This document shows positions 38,282-50,746 of a stretch of DNA of 64,000 nt, one piece after another; positions within the stretch are counted from its first letter, which is position 1, and every line of letters starts with the position of its first letter. The stretch is from contig CM018606.1 in the NCBI GenBank assembly GCA_009192285.1, positions 451,637-515,636 on the forward strand, given 5' to 3'. Origin of the DNA: Morchella semilibera. Lineage: Eukaryota; Ascomycota; Pezizomycetes; Pezizales; Morchellaceae. Both the position numbers and the translations under genes were made by a program. The notes beneath the pieces are model-generated. The model ran no database searches, had not been told where the DNA came from, and worked only from the letters and a program-made list of their open reading frames with translations.

Positions 38282-39168
38282 GGCAAATGATTAGGCCGTA
38301 CGTAGGTATTGATGTTGTATTGAGCCGAAAAGAAGGTATATTAGCTGTTGAATACTGAACAGTAAGTACTTCGGTACTGATGGGCGTTGATAGAGAACTT
38401 TAAAGATCCGATTCCCAGCTTATGAGGGTCACATTATAAACTTGCACGTGCTATTTCACAGGACAGCACGCCGCGACTACCCGGTGTTTCAGTCCATACT
38501 TGTGCCTGGTTCCCGACTTCCGAGGCTATACCGGACTCTAGTCATGGGCAATTAAAAAGCAAAGCCCTTGTAACAATATCTAGTGCAGTTAGATGTTATC
38601 GATACATGTACTAAGGTGAGCAGCGCAGGTAAGTTTCTGAATGCATATAGATCTGATGTGACACACGTAGCCAATTACATGTAACTTAGAGGAAGGTTTG
38701 GTTTTCGCTGGTACAGTAGCAGCTTCCTTTATCACGCCGATGTCAACTTATATACTCGGGTGTAGGAATTAGAATGATAAAGAGGTGCTACTCCACACAA
38801 ATAATCCCTGCTTTGTTACTCGGTAATTCTAGATGCTTTTGATCTGATAGCCTACAAGAGATACCTCAAACTAATTTGCAGTAATCTGTTTTGTAGACAT
38901 ACGTTTAGGTATGTCACATACATGTAAATACCTTAAACAGTGGGTTCAGCTTTGTGTTACTGTTCCCTTGGCATTGATGACAAAGACTACGAAGAAGCTC
39001 CTGACCTGCACAACTAGTCAGCTCTCTGGAGCCTTTCCCCTCCATCAACCCCCCAACCCTCACCACTCCTTAGCTATCGATAACCACCAAAAAAACGACT
39101 TTATCGGAAAATCTTTGTGGAAAGAAAGGAAGAGAAGGCCCTGAACTCGTCTAATCACACACGGGACC
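38282..39168. other. divergent intergenic region between thiolase and RAD6
   Basis: The two genes point away from each other, so both promoters lie here. Seen: three TACATGTA palindromes (38603, 38676, 38919) and an ACTCGGTAATT at 38818. No gene. Confidence 0.6.
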
Positions 39169-39835
39169 ATGTCCACCTCCGCTCGTCGTCGTCTCATGCG
39201 AGACTTTAAGGTGCGCAGACCGTTCTGCTGTCAGAGCACAATGTTGCAGTTCCGTTTGAGAATGTCACGTTCCAAACTGACATATTGTCTTTAACCCTTA
39301 GCGGATGCAAACCGATCCTCCAGCAGGTGTCAGTGCTTCTCCGATTAGCGATAACGTTATGACATGGTTAGCGTTCTTATCTTTGCTATGGTCTGCTGAA
39401 TTACTTTGCTCACACTATACTCGTAAAGGAATGCCGTAATTATCGGGCCAGTGGATACACCCTTTGAGGACGGTACCTTTAGGCTTGTAATGCACTTTGA
39501 AGAGCAATATCCGAACAAGCCTCCTGGAGTGAAATTTATCAGCGAGATGTTCCATCCCAATGTCTACGCCACCGGAGAGCTTTGTTTGGATATCCTTCAG
39601 AATAGATGGAGTCCCACGTACGATGTTGCGGCAATATTGACTAGCATACAAAGGTTTGGAGCTTCTCTTAGGTTTCTTGCAGCTCATTTTTTTGTTGACT
39701 CACCTCTCTAGTCTGTTGAATGATCCGAATACCTCGAGCCCTGCCAACGTCGAGGCCTCAAATCTATACAAGGACAACAAGCGGGAATATGTCAAACGTG
39801 TTCGTGAAACTGTGGAGAAGAGCTGGGAAGGTTGA
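39169..39835 (+). CDS. rad6: ubiquitin-conjugating enzyme E2 Rad6/Ubc2
   Basis: Exons 39169-39210, 39302-39366, 39429-39653 and 39712-39835 join in phase to 151 residues, the usual fungal Rad6 core length. Start [14 protein letters not shown] is the conserved Rad6 N-terminus that contacts Rad18 and Ubr1. The UBC fold includes [19 protein letters not shown] and [20 protein letters not shown], with the catalytic cysteine at residue 88, as in yeast Rad6, then [13 protein letters not shown]. The protein ends right after SWEG and lacks the acidic tail of budding yeast Rad6. Known roles: H2B monoubiquitination with Bre1, PCNA ubiquitination with Rad18 in damage tolerance, and N-end-rule degradation with Ubr1. 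Introns are short (57-91 bases). The kinesin gene follows on the same strand about 1 kb away. Confidence 0.95.
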
Positions 39836-40823
39836 GGGCAAGGGAGCTTCTAGTTGAAAGGAGCAGTGCGGTAGCGACATGTCAGGGGACTGGCAGAGTT
39901 AGGCTATACTGTCTGACTGGGAAGTCTTGTTCCCAAGGATCATCACTATTGATGCCTGTTTTTCTGCTAGAGAAATTTTTTTTGTTGTTTCTTTGCTCCT
40001 TCCTCTCCTCCCTTTCTTACTTCTTCCTTCATTCATTCAATCGGACTACCATTCTTTTTAGTCGTTTAAAAGGTGACGTTATGGAAAAGAGCGCAAGTAA
40101 AAAGGAACCAGTGGTGGAAGGTGGGCCTCATGATATTATGAGCTGTAAACCTACTACCTTTTTACATGTGATATCCAGGTTGCCCTAAGTATAGGTAAGT
40201 ACAGTAGATGTACAGTAAGGAGTCTTCGGTATCAGTACAATCCTAGACTGGGTTGTCATTGCGGTCATAAAAACAATAAAGTATCCCTGGTGGGATATAC
40301 TGGCAGTTGTCAAGCGAATGGCCATTGACCCAACAAAGCAAGCCTGCGGCCAAGAGCCGGGCCTGAAGAGTAGGCATCTCCACCGCATAGCAACATTAAT
40401 TTACAAGGACGAGCGCGACAGTTGTTATTAAAAAAGAGAACTTGACTACCACTCGCGCGTCCAGCTGTAGTACGATATATATTCAGGTTGCTGACAGAGA
40501 AGGATCTCTCCTGCTCGTGATTTTTCCTCTTCCCCTTTTGGGAATTCACCGCGAGAAACCTCACTATCCCCTCTTCGTCTTCTTCCCCCGGCCCCTTCCC
40601 TATCCCCTCCAACCCCCCCCCCCCCCTCCTCGCTCAACATCGTGTTCTGTTATCTGCCACGCCTCTCACTCCGCCACATTTCCTCAACTTGGGACGGTCA
40701 TCACTTCGTCTTCTACCGACCTTCAAGAATCCACTACTGGGCCCAGCTCATCGCATATCCGTGACCTACCGCGACCTTGGGTAACTTTACGTGGAAACAT
40801 CTAACTCTCCTCCAACAGTAACC

Positions 40824-43800
40824 ATGGCGTATGCACTTCCGCTCCCCTCTTTAATTTATTCCGACTTTCTACTGCGGTACATGGAACCTATAGTTGCTAA
40901 CTACTAGATAATAGGAGCACGGGGAGCTACAACACCATCAAGGGTATGTCGCAGCCGCTCCCGTATGCAGCATCCCAATACATGTCCACTGACCTGCGTT
41001 TTTTTATCTTCCCCCAGTGGTGGCTCGATTCCGACCGCAAAACAAAGTAGAAATCCGAGAAGGTGGAGAGCCGATTGTTACTTTCCCTTCAGAGGACACA
41101 TGCGAGTTACTTGTGAGTTGTCATCCAATCCTGGCACTCTTTCTGCTTAGCTTGATCCCTTTCAAGTGACTAGCTAAATCTTTACTAACCATTATCTTTA
41201 GAGTAAAGAAGCTTCCGGAGCTTTCACTTTTGACCGAGTGTTTGATATGAACTCTCGTCAAAGTGATGTCTTCGAGTTCTCCATCAAACATACTGTTGAT
41301 GATATTTTAAACGGTTACAACGGGACGGTCTTTGCCTATGGGCAGACGGGTGCGGGAAAATCGTATACCATGATGGGCGGAGATATTGACAATGACGTTT
41401 CGAAGGGTATCATTCCGCGTATTGTGGAGCAGATTTTTGCGTCTATTTTGACCTCACCGGGAAACATTGAGTATACTGTTCGAGTCTCATACATGGAAAT
41501 CTATATGGAGAGAATTCGTGATTTACTGAATCCGGTCAACGATAATCTACCTGTGCATGAGGAGAAGAATCGCGGAGTATATGTGAAAGGATTACTCGAG
41601 ATTTACGTTTCCAGTGTCCAAGAGGTTTACGAAGTCATGAGACGGGGAGGTTCAGCAAGAGCGGTTGCGGCGACGAACATGAACCAGGAATCTTCTCGAT
41701 CACATTCTATCTTCGTTATTCAGATCAATCAGAAGAATGTTGAGACTGGATCGCAGAAAGCAGGTTACCTCTACTTGGTCGACCTTGCGGGTTCTGAAAA
41801 GGTCGGGAAAACAGGTGCTTCCGGGCAGACACTTGAGGAGGCAAAGAAAATCAACAAGTCGCTATCAGCCTTAGGAATGGTCATTAATGCTTTGACGGAC
41901 GGAAGATCGACTCACGTACCCTATCGTGACTCGAAGCTTACCCGAATTTTGCAAGAGTCCTTGGGTGGTAATTCACGTACTACTCTCATTATCAACTGCT
42001 CGCCTTCTTCTTACAATGACGACGAAACGCTGTCAACCCTTCGCTTCGGCATGCGAGCCAAATCCATTAAGAACAAGGCGAAAATCAATGCGGAGTTATC
42101 GCCGGCGGAGCTTAAAGCTTTACTTAAAAAGGCACAACATCAAAACCTTACCTATACAGAGTATATCGAATCTTTGGAGGGTGAGGTGATAACCTGGCGG
42201 CAAGGGGAGGCGGTCCCAAAAGAAAAATGGGTTCCTCCACTGAAGGTAGAACTGCCGAAGAGGGCAGAGGCTAAAGGTCGCCCAGGACGACCGGATACAC
42301 CTTCGAAGCTTGCTACTTCAGAATCCCAAGCTCCATCACGGCCTGACAGCCGTATTGATGTTAGATCTTCTACTCCGATAACTCTTGATAAAGATGAGAG
42401 AGATGAGTTTTTAAGAAGGGAAAACGAATTGCAGGATCAATTAGCGGACAAAGAATCTCAGTTGGCGGCTACTGATAAGACACTAAGTGATCTTAAAGAG
42501 GAATTGGCGTTTCTGAAGGAGCATGACTCCAAGACCGGCAAAGACAATGAGAAGTTGGCCGGTGAGGTCAATGAGCTAAAGATGCAATTGGAAAAAGTCT
42601 CTTTTGAGAGTAAAGAGGCTCAGATCACCATGGATGGGCTGAAAGAGGCCAATGCCGAGTTAACCGCCGAGTTGGATGATGTCAAGCAACATCTTCTGGA
42701 CGTCAAGATGTCGACAAAAGAGACGTCGGCAATGCTAGACGAGAAAGAGAAAAAGAAAGCCGAAAGAATGGCTAAGATGATGGCAGGTTTTGATCTTGGC
42801 GGGGATGTCTTTTCTGATAAAGAGCGGATGATTAGGGAAGTAATCGAGAGATTAGACCTCCTGGAAGAAAACTCAGCTTCCGGTGAGGAGATAACAAGAG
42901 ATGATTTGAAGGAATTGCGCGCCAAGCTTCTTGAGACTCAAGGTATCATACGACAGGCAGAGCTTTCACTCAACGAGCGCTCAGATGAGCAAGAAATAGC
43001 ACATAGACGGAGAGAAGAGTTAGAGAAGAGGCTCTTGGCAGTTGAGAGGGAATATGAAGAGCTTCTTGAGAAAAACCTAACCGATGATGACATTGCAGAT
43101 GTTAAAGGTAAATTAGAGCAGGCTTACCTCAGCAAGCAGAGTGTTGAGGTGCAAATGCTAGAGGACTTGAAGAGGGAGGTGGCAAAGAAGAGTGAGGACA
43201 ATGAAAAATTGAAGGCATCAGTTGAAGAATTACAACGAAGAGCCAAGGCAGGTGGGGCACCAAATGGTTCTTCGGCTCTTCCAAACGGCAAAACTGTGGC
43301 ACAGCAGATCGCAGAATTCGACACGATGAAGAAGTCACTTATGCGTGATCTTCAAAACCGATGCGAGAGGGTATACCACTTTATGAAGGCTTAGGAGTCT
43401 TGAATCATACTAAAGTTTTGAGTAGGTTGTGGAGCTAGAAATCAGTCTCGACGAGACGCGAGAGCAATATAACAACGTGCTCCGATCATCAAATAACCGC
43501 GCACAGCAGAAGAAAATGGCTTTCTTAGAGCGTAACCTGGAGCAACTCACACATGTTCAAAGACAGCTTGTTGAACAAAATAGCAGTCTCAAGAAAGAAG
43601 TCGCTATCGCTGAGAGGAAACTCATTGCTCGCAATGAACGGATACAAAGCTTGGAAAGCCTTCTCCAAGACTCTCAAGAGAAGTTGACGGCGGCCAACCA
43701 TAGGTTTGTCTAATAATGAAGGCCTAGGAGAATATAACTGATGAGATCCCTAGGTTCGAGGCCCAGCTCACAGCTGTCAAAGAGCGATTAGAAGCTGCCA

Positions 43801-43994
43801 AGGTTGGTACTCGAGGGCTTGGCAACGCTTCAAGTTTCAGTCTGCAAGGCTCCCGTATTGCCAAGCCATTACGAGGGGGTGGAGGAGGTGACGCGAACGG
43901 CTCAGTTCCTGTACTCTCTGGGGTTCAAGGCTCTGCAGCCCAGCAAGAAACCCAGCAACCCAAGAGATCATCATGGTTTTTCGACAGAAAATGA
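40824..43994 (+). CDS. conventional kinesin heavy chain (kinesin-1, fungal NKin)
   Basis: Six exons, 40824-40828, 40915-40943, 41018-41112, 41202-43370, 43426-43703 and 43754-43994, join in phase to 938 residues, close to the usual fungal kinesin-1 length. A 5-base first exon splits the second codon (ATGGC|G). Motor domain: NTIKVVARFRPQNKVE, P-loop GQTGAGKS (90-97), switch I NQESSRSH (204-211), switch II DLAGSE (237-242). Neck and long heptad-rich stalk follow (about 380-860). The tail has RIAKPLRGGGG, the autoinhibitory IAK motif, and ends WFFDRK as in fungal homologues. It is a plus-end-directed microtubule motor moving vesicles and dynein toward hyphal tips. A C/T-rich tract (about 40560-40640) precedes the start, as is common in fungal promoters. 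An open frame runs into the fourth intron but is read-through. Confidence 0.96.
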
Positions 43995-45661
43995 TGGAAT
44001 TGCGAGACAAATAGAGGGAAATGAAAGTTCTATGAGGAATCTTATTTTTTTTTTCTTTTGTTTTTATAACGTTGAAGGGCTTCGGTGACGACGGTGATGA
44101 TGCATGATGTTTTCCTTCCGCTTTACTTTTCTATTACCTTTTTATAGGTGGTGTGGGGTTGGGGTTGGAGGGGCTAGGGTTGGAATGCGGCCATGTCCGA
44201 AGGAGTAGGTAGATTCCTTGTTTTTCTTATTACTATTTTTCCGGTCCTTTTGTTGCAAGTCCGGTCAATATTTGATGGACCATACATGTAGGATTTGTGT
44301 ACAGTGCGAACGATACCTCTGCTGCATCTAGCTCTAGAATATTTCGACCTATCGCTCTGGAATGAAGCACCATTATGTCATTGGCTCCTAGAAGAGTTCA
44401 GTTTGTGGTAGGAGGGCATGTGGATTGTAACGAAAAACAAAGGCATGCATTTTTCGGCATCGAATGCCCCCCCCCCCTTTGGATCGATGTTATGTATAAC
44501 CCGGTAAAATAGTGTAGCTACAGTATGTCTGCATTTTTGTAATGCAAAACGGTCAACCACTATTGATTTCTGTATGTTGCTCGGTAGAACCGGGTAATAA
44601 GCAAGGGTATTGTGGAAGGCGCCGTGACTCAAGCGAACAAAAGCTTCTTTCTTTCCTTTTTCTTTGTGTAGAGAAGGGGCTGACGCAAAGGTTGTTGATT
44701 GGCTCAAGCTAGTCTTACGTACTCAACAGATATCTTATCCTTGGTAACCCTACAAATTGACGCACTGTGAGCCGCAAGTGCCAAGTACTCCCTGGTTACT
44801 CTTCCCTCTATGTCCGGTACCTATGTAACTGTAGGGAGCTGTACTACTTTACAAACTTACATACATGTGTCACTCCCCGTTCCAAGGCTGCCTCTAGTAC
44901 ATGTAGTCAACTCGCCCTTTCCTTTGAAACGTCCTACACATGTACTTCCTACTTTAAATTTTATCTACTGGTAATCACTCATCGCCTGTGTTTCCCTTTA
45001 TCTTTATCTTATTCATGCATGCCGCGTTATCAACCCCATTAAAGTGGCCAGCCAGCGAATATCCGAGTATCACGGTCGAAGGAATTCCATCAATCAGTAA
45101 TAACACCGTCTGTCAGTATCAATTCCGGTATCAAATAACCTAATCTACTCCTCAAGTAGACTTGAACTCATCACTGGTACTATCCTGCTTACTCCCCTTC
45201 GTCGCCGTGTGCATGCACACATACAATTGGATTTTGTTACTATTACTGCTTTCTGTAGATAACCAGTCCTACATTATTGATTGGGTTCTACAAAATCCCC
45301 CCCCCCCCCCCCTTGGTCTACCAGAAAGAAGTACTCTCTAGCTTTACTCGCCCTTGGAACTATTTCCTCGAACTATCTCCCACACCACCCAATCTATCCC
45401 AACCAACCAACCAATCAACCACCTCATTTCCTATCCTACCTACACTTTAAAGCATCGAATTTGCCGTCGGTACATAATCCTACTTAGCGAGAGTGCTGCA
45501 CCCGCATATCACCTCTCACCTTCCCCCACCTTCCAGCAGCCCCACCAACCTCATTACTCGCTCCCACCCACCCCCGATCATTCGAGCCTACATACAACCA
45601 GCAGTTCTCTCCGCTGCCACCGTTAAGAATAATCTGTATTATCTTGTCACCACCCCCCATC
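43995..45661. other. intergenic between kinesin and the 2EXR-like gene
   Basis: No supported gene. TACATGTA occurs at 44283 and 44898; a C run lies at about 45298-45312. The last 350 bases are C/T-rich and probably the promoter and leader of the next gene. Confidence 0.55.
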
Positions 45662-47506
45662 ATGGCAACGGCATTTCCTCCAACGCCAGTCGCGTCTCCC
45701 AAGATGTCCAACACTGGTAGCCTTGTTGGTAGCCCGGAATCTTTTGTTTCCACCACTGTGACAGGGAACGTAACCAGTATCCCTAGTACACCCGAGTCCA
45801 TGACGGTATCGTCTGTCTTAACAACACATGATGAATTGTGCTCTCATACCACTCACCCGGACACTACCATTCACTCAGGAACCATCACCTCCTCCACCAC
45901 TACCTCCTCCACCTCCACCTCCAGCTCCTCCTCTTCTTCCTGCACCTCCCCCTCCCATCATGTTTTCCAATCCTCATCTAGGCACGCTTCAGTTCCCCGT
46001 AAACCCCAGACGAACTTTAATTCCCTGCCTCATTTCCTTCAGTTGCAGATTTTCGAACTTGCTCTACATGATGGCGGCTACGCGAATCTTACACCTGATC
46101 TGATTGATCACAGCGATCCGCGATTTATAAATCACAACTTCTTTACCCAGCTTTATATGCATAGGACTTTGCGAAATTTACTACGCGTTAATAAGTTTAC
46201 CCGCGCGTTATTCGAGCCAAGGCTCACTGATCCAACTGTGGTCACTAGTATGGCCCAGTTGAACGCGCTTAGTGGGTATTCTTACCCTGAACAGGACCAA
46301 AAAAGAAAGGGTCGGCTAAACCCGTCTTTCCATACTGGGGACTTCAACCTCTACGACAGTCAGACAAATATTCCGTGTCATGTAAAGCGAAAAAAGATTG
46401 GGAATTGTTCAGGGAAGAGGACCCGGAACCTGGTGCTGATAATTGCAAATCTACCTGGTATGCTTGACGCGAATGTAGGACCGCCGAGATTTCCTGAATG
46501 GTACATCCAGGACTGGATGCGATACGACCTAGAGGCTCTGGGGGTAGAAAAATTAACTGTTCTCGCCCCCTCGAAAGGTAACTGAACAATCTATTTGATT
46601 TTGTTGGTTTCGATCAAAGTGCACCTGTGTTGATGCAGTCCTCGGACGACAACAGCAACCGCCGCAAATGTTCTGCACGCAACTCTCCCGAATCATGATA
46701 CAATAAAACATCTCCACATGGAAGTAGCTACTGGGGAGCCATTTTTTGCTCCTGATGTGAGATTCTATAATCACTATACCCATGATCCTTCAACAGATCA
46801 CATATGCCCGCGGCTCTCCTTACATAGCGAGCGACTGGAGACGCTCACTCTCCGCAATATGCATGTTTGCCGCTGCCTCTTCGAGCACCACAAGTGGCCA
46901 AAGCTCAAATCGCTTAATATAAGCTTCCACAACGGGAATCGAGGTTTGTGTTGTAGCGATGGGGCAATGCATCAGCCATGGTTTGCCGAGAGCGAGGTCA
47001 ACGGGACATGCGAGAGCCTCTGGAAACTGTGCGGATTGAAGCCTGATTTGGTTGTGCGGTTCCATGCATGGTTCGACATGTTCACTAGGACACCGGGAGA
47101 GGTAGATTGCTCCTGGTGTACAACCAGTGGCCCATTGATCAGCAGGATTGTTCCAAGGGGAAATCTCCACGGGGCGTCGATTGAATGGTGGAAAGCCCTT
47201 ATCGAAGGAACGGACCGTTTTCACACTCCCAGCCCCTCGCTATCAATGACTACACGATTCATGAACGATAGCGAAGAGGTTGAAGATGGAAGTGATTTTG
47301 AAGATGATGCGGATATAGAAAACAATCAGGATTACCAATATCAGGACGACAGTGACGGCTACTTCGATCTTGAGAGCTCTGTGGATGGTACTGGGATTAC
47401 TATTTCAAATGGAGCGGCGGTTCCGAGACATAGTGATCCGGAAGTAGTGACAGCGCCTCTATTCACCCTTCTCCCAAAGAAGCCGAGGCAAATGAAGATA
47501 TTGTAA
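45662..47506 (+). CDS. fungal 2EXR/F-box-like protein
   Basis: Exons 45662-46577 and 46656-47506 join in phase (AAA G|CA ACC; GTAACT..CAG) to 588 residues. The start is the ATG in ATCATGG; the frame is open a few codons further up without an ATG. Residues 1-115 are Ser/Thr/Pro-rich. Then comes FNSLPHFLQLQIFELALHD, resembling the F-box/2EXR opening (FPxLPxELRxxIWELAL), followed by LRNLLRVNKFTRALFEP, the usual second helix of such proteins. The C-terminal half has LETLTLRNMHVCRCLF and LKSLNISFHNG, which could be leucine-rich-repeat strands, and an acidic tail with many Asp/Glu. Function is unknown; 2EXR and F-box proteins are expanded in filamentous fungi and some recruit substrates to SCF ligases. 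Confidence 0.7.
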
Positions 47507-48509
47507 TTCTCTTCCCATATTATTCTTCTTTTTTGGACGGGCTTTTTCTTTTCCTTCTTTTTTTTTTTTTTTTTTTTTGGTAAATGGCGTCGGGTAAGTG
47601 GCAGCGGATCGGAGGACAGGCGTTTGATTTTTTCACAGGCGAAGTCTACGGGGAAAAAAAATGCTGAAACGAGGGAAAAAGGAATGAAAAAAAAGGTTTG
47701 CTTTTTGGAAAGACCCTTGACCAGGGCTATGACCGCTTTGCTTCTGAACTTATCAGTGCGAATAGTTTTTTATTATTATTATTTTATTATTTTTTTGTCT
47801 TCTTATTTTAGGGTCCATCCTTTTCTTCCATGTTGCTCCTATATCTTTGGTTCTTTTTATTTTTGTATTTTGCGGCTTTAGGGACCTATCTAGCCACTAG
47901 TGTAAATCATTTCAGGTGTAGCACGAGTTTTCTGGAATATGAGACAGATATCTCGGTGATTTCGTTTGGTTACATACTGTGTAGGGTGCTGTATTTCTAT
48001 GTATTCGGTTAGGCTGTTGCTACAGTAGCTTTTATTGAAAGAAAGCTTGCGTCTTGTCTGCATCTGGGAACATCTGGGGGCAAAGTTGGGGTTTGGATAA
48101 AGATGGGTTTAGTATACGTCTAGACACCCTTGCTTAGGCACCCTTGACTATAGATATGTATGCATTGGCTGTAGATCAGTGACTATACCTCTTTTAAGGG
48201 GGATATACTCATGGTGGTAGAATATTAGGTCAGCGGCATTTTAATTTTGGCAGAGTGAGGAGATCCAGGTTTCTCTCCGCCACTGGATCATTAATGGACA
48301 CAGAGTTACTAAAATTTGGAAATCTCAATTTTCTATACAAACATTCCCTGTACTTAGTACCATCAAACAATGTTTGATTTAGGGAAGTGTTGCAGCCAGC
48401 CTTGATAGCCTATCAGCCTTTCCAACAATAAACCGGTGGGGAAGCAAAGAGGGAGGGTTTCGCCAAATCTTGGATATATAGGTTAATTAACATACGAGGC
48501 GCCCTTTCT
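47507..48509. other. convergent intergenic region
   Basis: This holds the 3' ends of the 2EXR-like gene (plus) and the complex I gene (minus). It is T-rich, with a T run of about 22 near 47557-47578. No gene is supported. Confidence 0.6.
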
Positions 48510-49306
48510 CTACCTCCTCTCAACGTTGGTGAAGTCAATACCGTATTTTTCGGTCAACCGGGCGCGCCTCCGGTCTTCGTAGCCAGCGGGGTAAATTCCT
48601 AATTAACACCTTGTTACACTTTTGGATCCTTTGTGTTCGACAATGGGCAGCGCAGCTAGTTACCTCGCCCCTCGCCGAGGTCTTCGAGAGTATCATCCAA
48701 CGGCCGCCTACGACCAGCCCTGAGCATCTCTTTCCTAGTAACCTCGTCCATGTTCATGTCTTTGAACAGGCCAGTCAGAGAGCCGCCGGTGTAGTCAAAA
48801 AGACCGAGGATAACTGCTAACCCCGCACCGTATCCCATGACAGCAGGCATAGTGCGAACTAATAATGCTAGCATGAGTACCGAAATACGACAAAACTAGA
48901 GTAACGGGAAGGTAACTGCGTACACTTGGTTCCCATAATGGTGCCCGCAACAAGGCCTCCAAGTGCCGAGTTTAGGTAATCATCGGTCTCTCGCAGGTTC
49001 GCTGCAGCGTTGCGGAAAAACATGTAGGAACCGCCCATGGCCGCTATATACATTATTAGAATAACGAGTGAATGAGGGATGGCTGATGGCAGAACACCAG
49101 CATGGCTAGTATGATCAGGGCTTACCAGCAATTCCCACGGTGCTTCCAGTCTTTGTGATGACACCCCAGGCGCCGACATTCTGCTTCGTGAGGGTGTTCT
49201 GGATAGCGCTCATGAACAGACCCGCTCCGCCGAAAATCAACGTCCCCTTTGTGGCCAGGCCAATCGCGTCCTTGCGCTTAAACTGTCGTGACTCTGGGGG
49301 TGCCAT
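48510..49306 (-). CDS. complex I 21 kDa Tim17-family subunit (NUO-21.3b / B14.7 / NDUFA11-like)
   Basis: Exons 49306-49126, 49043-48924, 48858-48664 and 48598-48510 join in phase to 194 residues. Start MAPPESRQFKRKDA. Signatures: GLFMSAIQNTLTKQNVGAWG, AAMGGSYMFFRNAAANLRE, DDYLNSALGGLVAGTIMGTK, FRTMPAVMGYGAGLAVIL, LFDYTGGSLTG, and the C-terminal RRRPLDDTLEDLGEGRGIYP and YGIDF. Four hydrophobic segments match the Tim17/22/23 fold of the accessory subunit in the complex I membrane arm. A possible further upstream exon cannot be excluded: the frame stays open above the ATG and a CTGCAG acceptor lies near 49366, with no ATG before it. Confidence 0.92.
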
Positions 49307-49641
49307 TGCCTGCCAAAGCGTGATACTTGGTGGTGGGGTTTCCGAGGTGGGGCGGTTTGGATTATCTGCAGCCAGAATGGAGGGGCAGCAATTAGTCTTG
49401 TGTTTGAGCAAACAGAAGTAGTGTGTTGAGATTTATTATAGAACTAATAGCCTCACTGGATTATACCGTGGTAGCTACTAGGATGCACCGCTCGTAAAAT
49501 ATCTCAGTGTTGGTGATGGCCCGGGATAATTGATAGAAGTCGATATCTATGGAGCTGTGGCCGACGTCGTCGCAGCCATCCAATCATCGAGTTCGCTGAC
49601 TAAGACAGATGCGCATATTGATTACAGCTGCACGAAATGTA

Positions 49642-49752
49642 CAGCGATGGGGAAAATTATTGTAGAAACAGGGGTCTAAGACCAGGGTTTAGGTGGCTGC
49701 CCTGGCCAATAGGACTCTTACCATAGTTCTACAATAATTTTCCCTATCCCTG
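49642..49752. mobile_element. short TA-flanked inverted-repeat element (Tc1/mariner-type MITE)
   Basis: A 26-base left end starting CAGCGATGGGG (49642-49667) and a right end (49727-49752) whose complement starts CAGGGATAGGG agree at 24 of 26 positions; both inner parts share GAAAATTATTGTAGAA. The unit is 111 bases and flanked by TA on both sides, the Tc1/mariner target duplication. It has no coding capacity. A mariner transposase fragment lies 240 bases to the right, but whether the two share ends cannot be told. Confidence 0.75.
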
Positions 49753-49992
49753 TACCTATTGATATCACTAAAAGAAAAAGAGTGACAGAGACACTTGGTA
49801 GTTTTAAATTGGAATCTCAAGGGTCTCTAAGTTTCTATTTAAGCTTACGAGTGATTCAGTAATCATTGTTACAAAGTTCCTGTTCGAGAACCACCTTAAA
49901 GGTTGAGGTACAATTCTCGGGGGCTCGGAAAACCCTCTGAGCGGTAGCAGGTTAATTAGTTCACTATTCACGATGCCCGAGACAATAGTTGC

Positions 49993-50666
49993 TCAAATTA
50001 TGAACGATAAACTAAATATTGATAATGTACTCACTCCGCCAGAAATAAATTGCCGGTAAGCATTGTGATTAATAATTATACATTTGTGTCCAGTGACTTG
50101 CCCGTTAAAGTTATTTTTCCCTCCGTTCTGAATTACAAGTTCTAGTTTATGACGAAAGTCATTACATCTGTATTTTATTGTATCATTAGAGAGTGCTTTC
50201 CAACATCTTACCATAGCAACCTTAACCCTATTTGCAGTCTCTTGACTTTCCCCAGTAAAAGGCCCTTCTTTCTAAGAATGCTTTAAATAATCCCAGATCG
50301 GCTCTATTTCATTCAAATCAGGCGAATTGGAAGGCCAGTTACACCTGTAAATATTGGGTGGTGCCATTTCTAAATACCAACGAGGATCACGGTTTGTAGC
50401 CCCTTGATGTCCAGGAGCATTATCTTCAACTAACCATATTTCTCGGTTGGATTGTTGCTCATGGATTGACTTGAGAAATAGATAAAGCTTAGGGTAAGGG
50501 AAATTTTCTCTATATTGTATCCAATCAATACCTCCACCAATTCCAGCTCTTTTTATCTCAACTTTTTCCCATATCCATTGAGATGGTGGGCGAGGTGGTT
50601 GTCGACCAGATGCAGTACGAGTGCCTTCAACTACTTTCTGATGGATTTCTAACATCAAATGCCTCT
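49993..50666 (-). pseudogene. Tc1/mariner transposase fragment
   Basis: Minus-strand frames encode the second half of a DDE_3-type transposase: the catalytic block WLVEDNAPGHQGA and WPSNSPDLNEIEPIWDYLKH. They continue after an in-frame TAG (at about 50272) into KEGPFTGESQETANRVKVAM and a C-terminal helix region to 49993. The N-terminal half, with the helix-turn-helix and first catalytic Asp, is missing because the sequence runs into LTR DNA at 50667. The element is therefore truncated and dead. Confidence 0.85.
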
Positions 50667-50735
50667 TGTGACGGAGTAACCCGACGCAAAGTAGAAGATA
50701 ACAATAATGACCCAGAAGGACAGGAGAAGTACAGC
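50667..50735 (-). repeat. LTR1 end fragment
   Basis: About 69 bases beginning TGTGACGGAGTAACCC match the outer end of LTR1 as found at 60571 and 54936. The piece lies head-to-head with the LTR1 copy starting at 50747, separated by about 11 bases. It marks the breakpoint that cuts the mariner transposase. Confidence 0.75.
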
Positions 50736-50746
50736 CAATGCCACGA

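Noticed and set aside
42620-43338. Minus-strand frames inside the kinesin gene
   Set aside because: Antisense shadows of the coiled-coil coding sequence.
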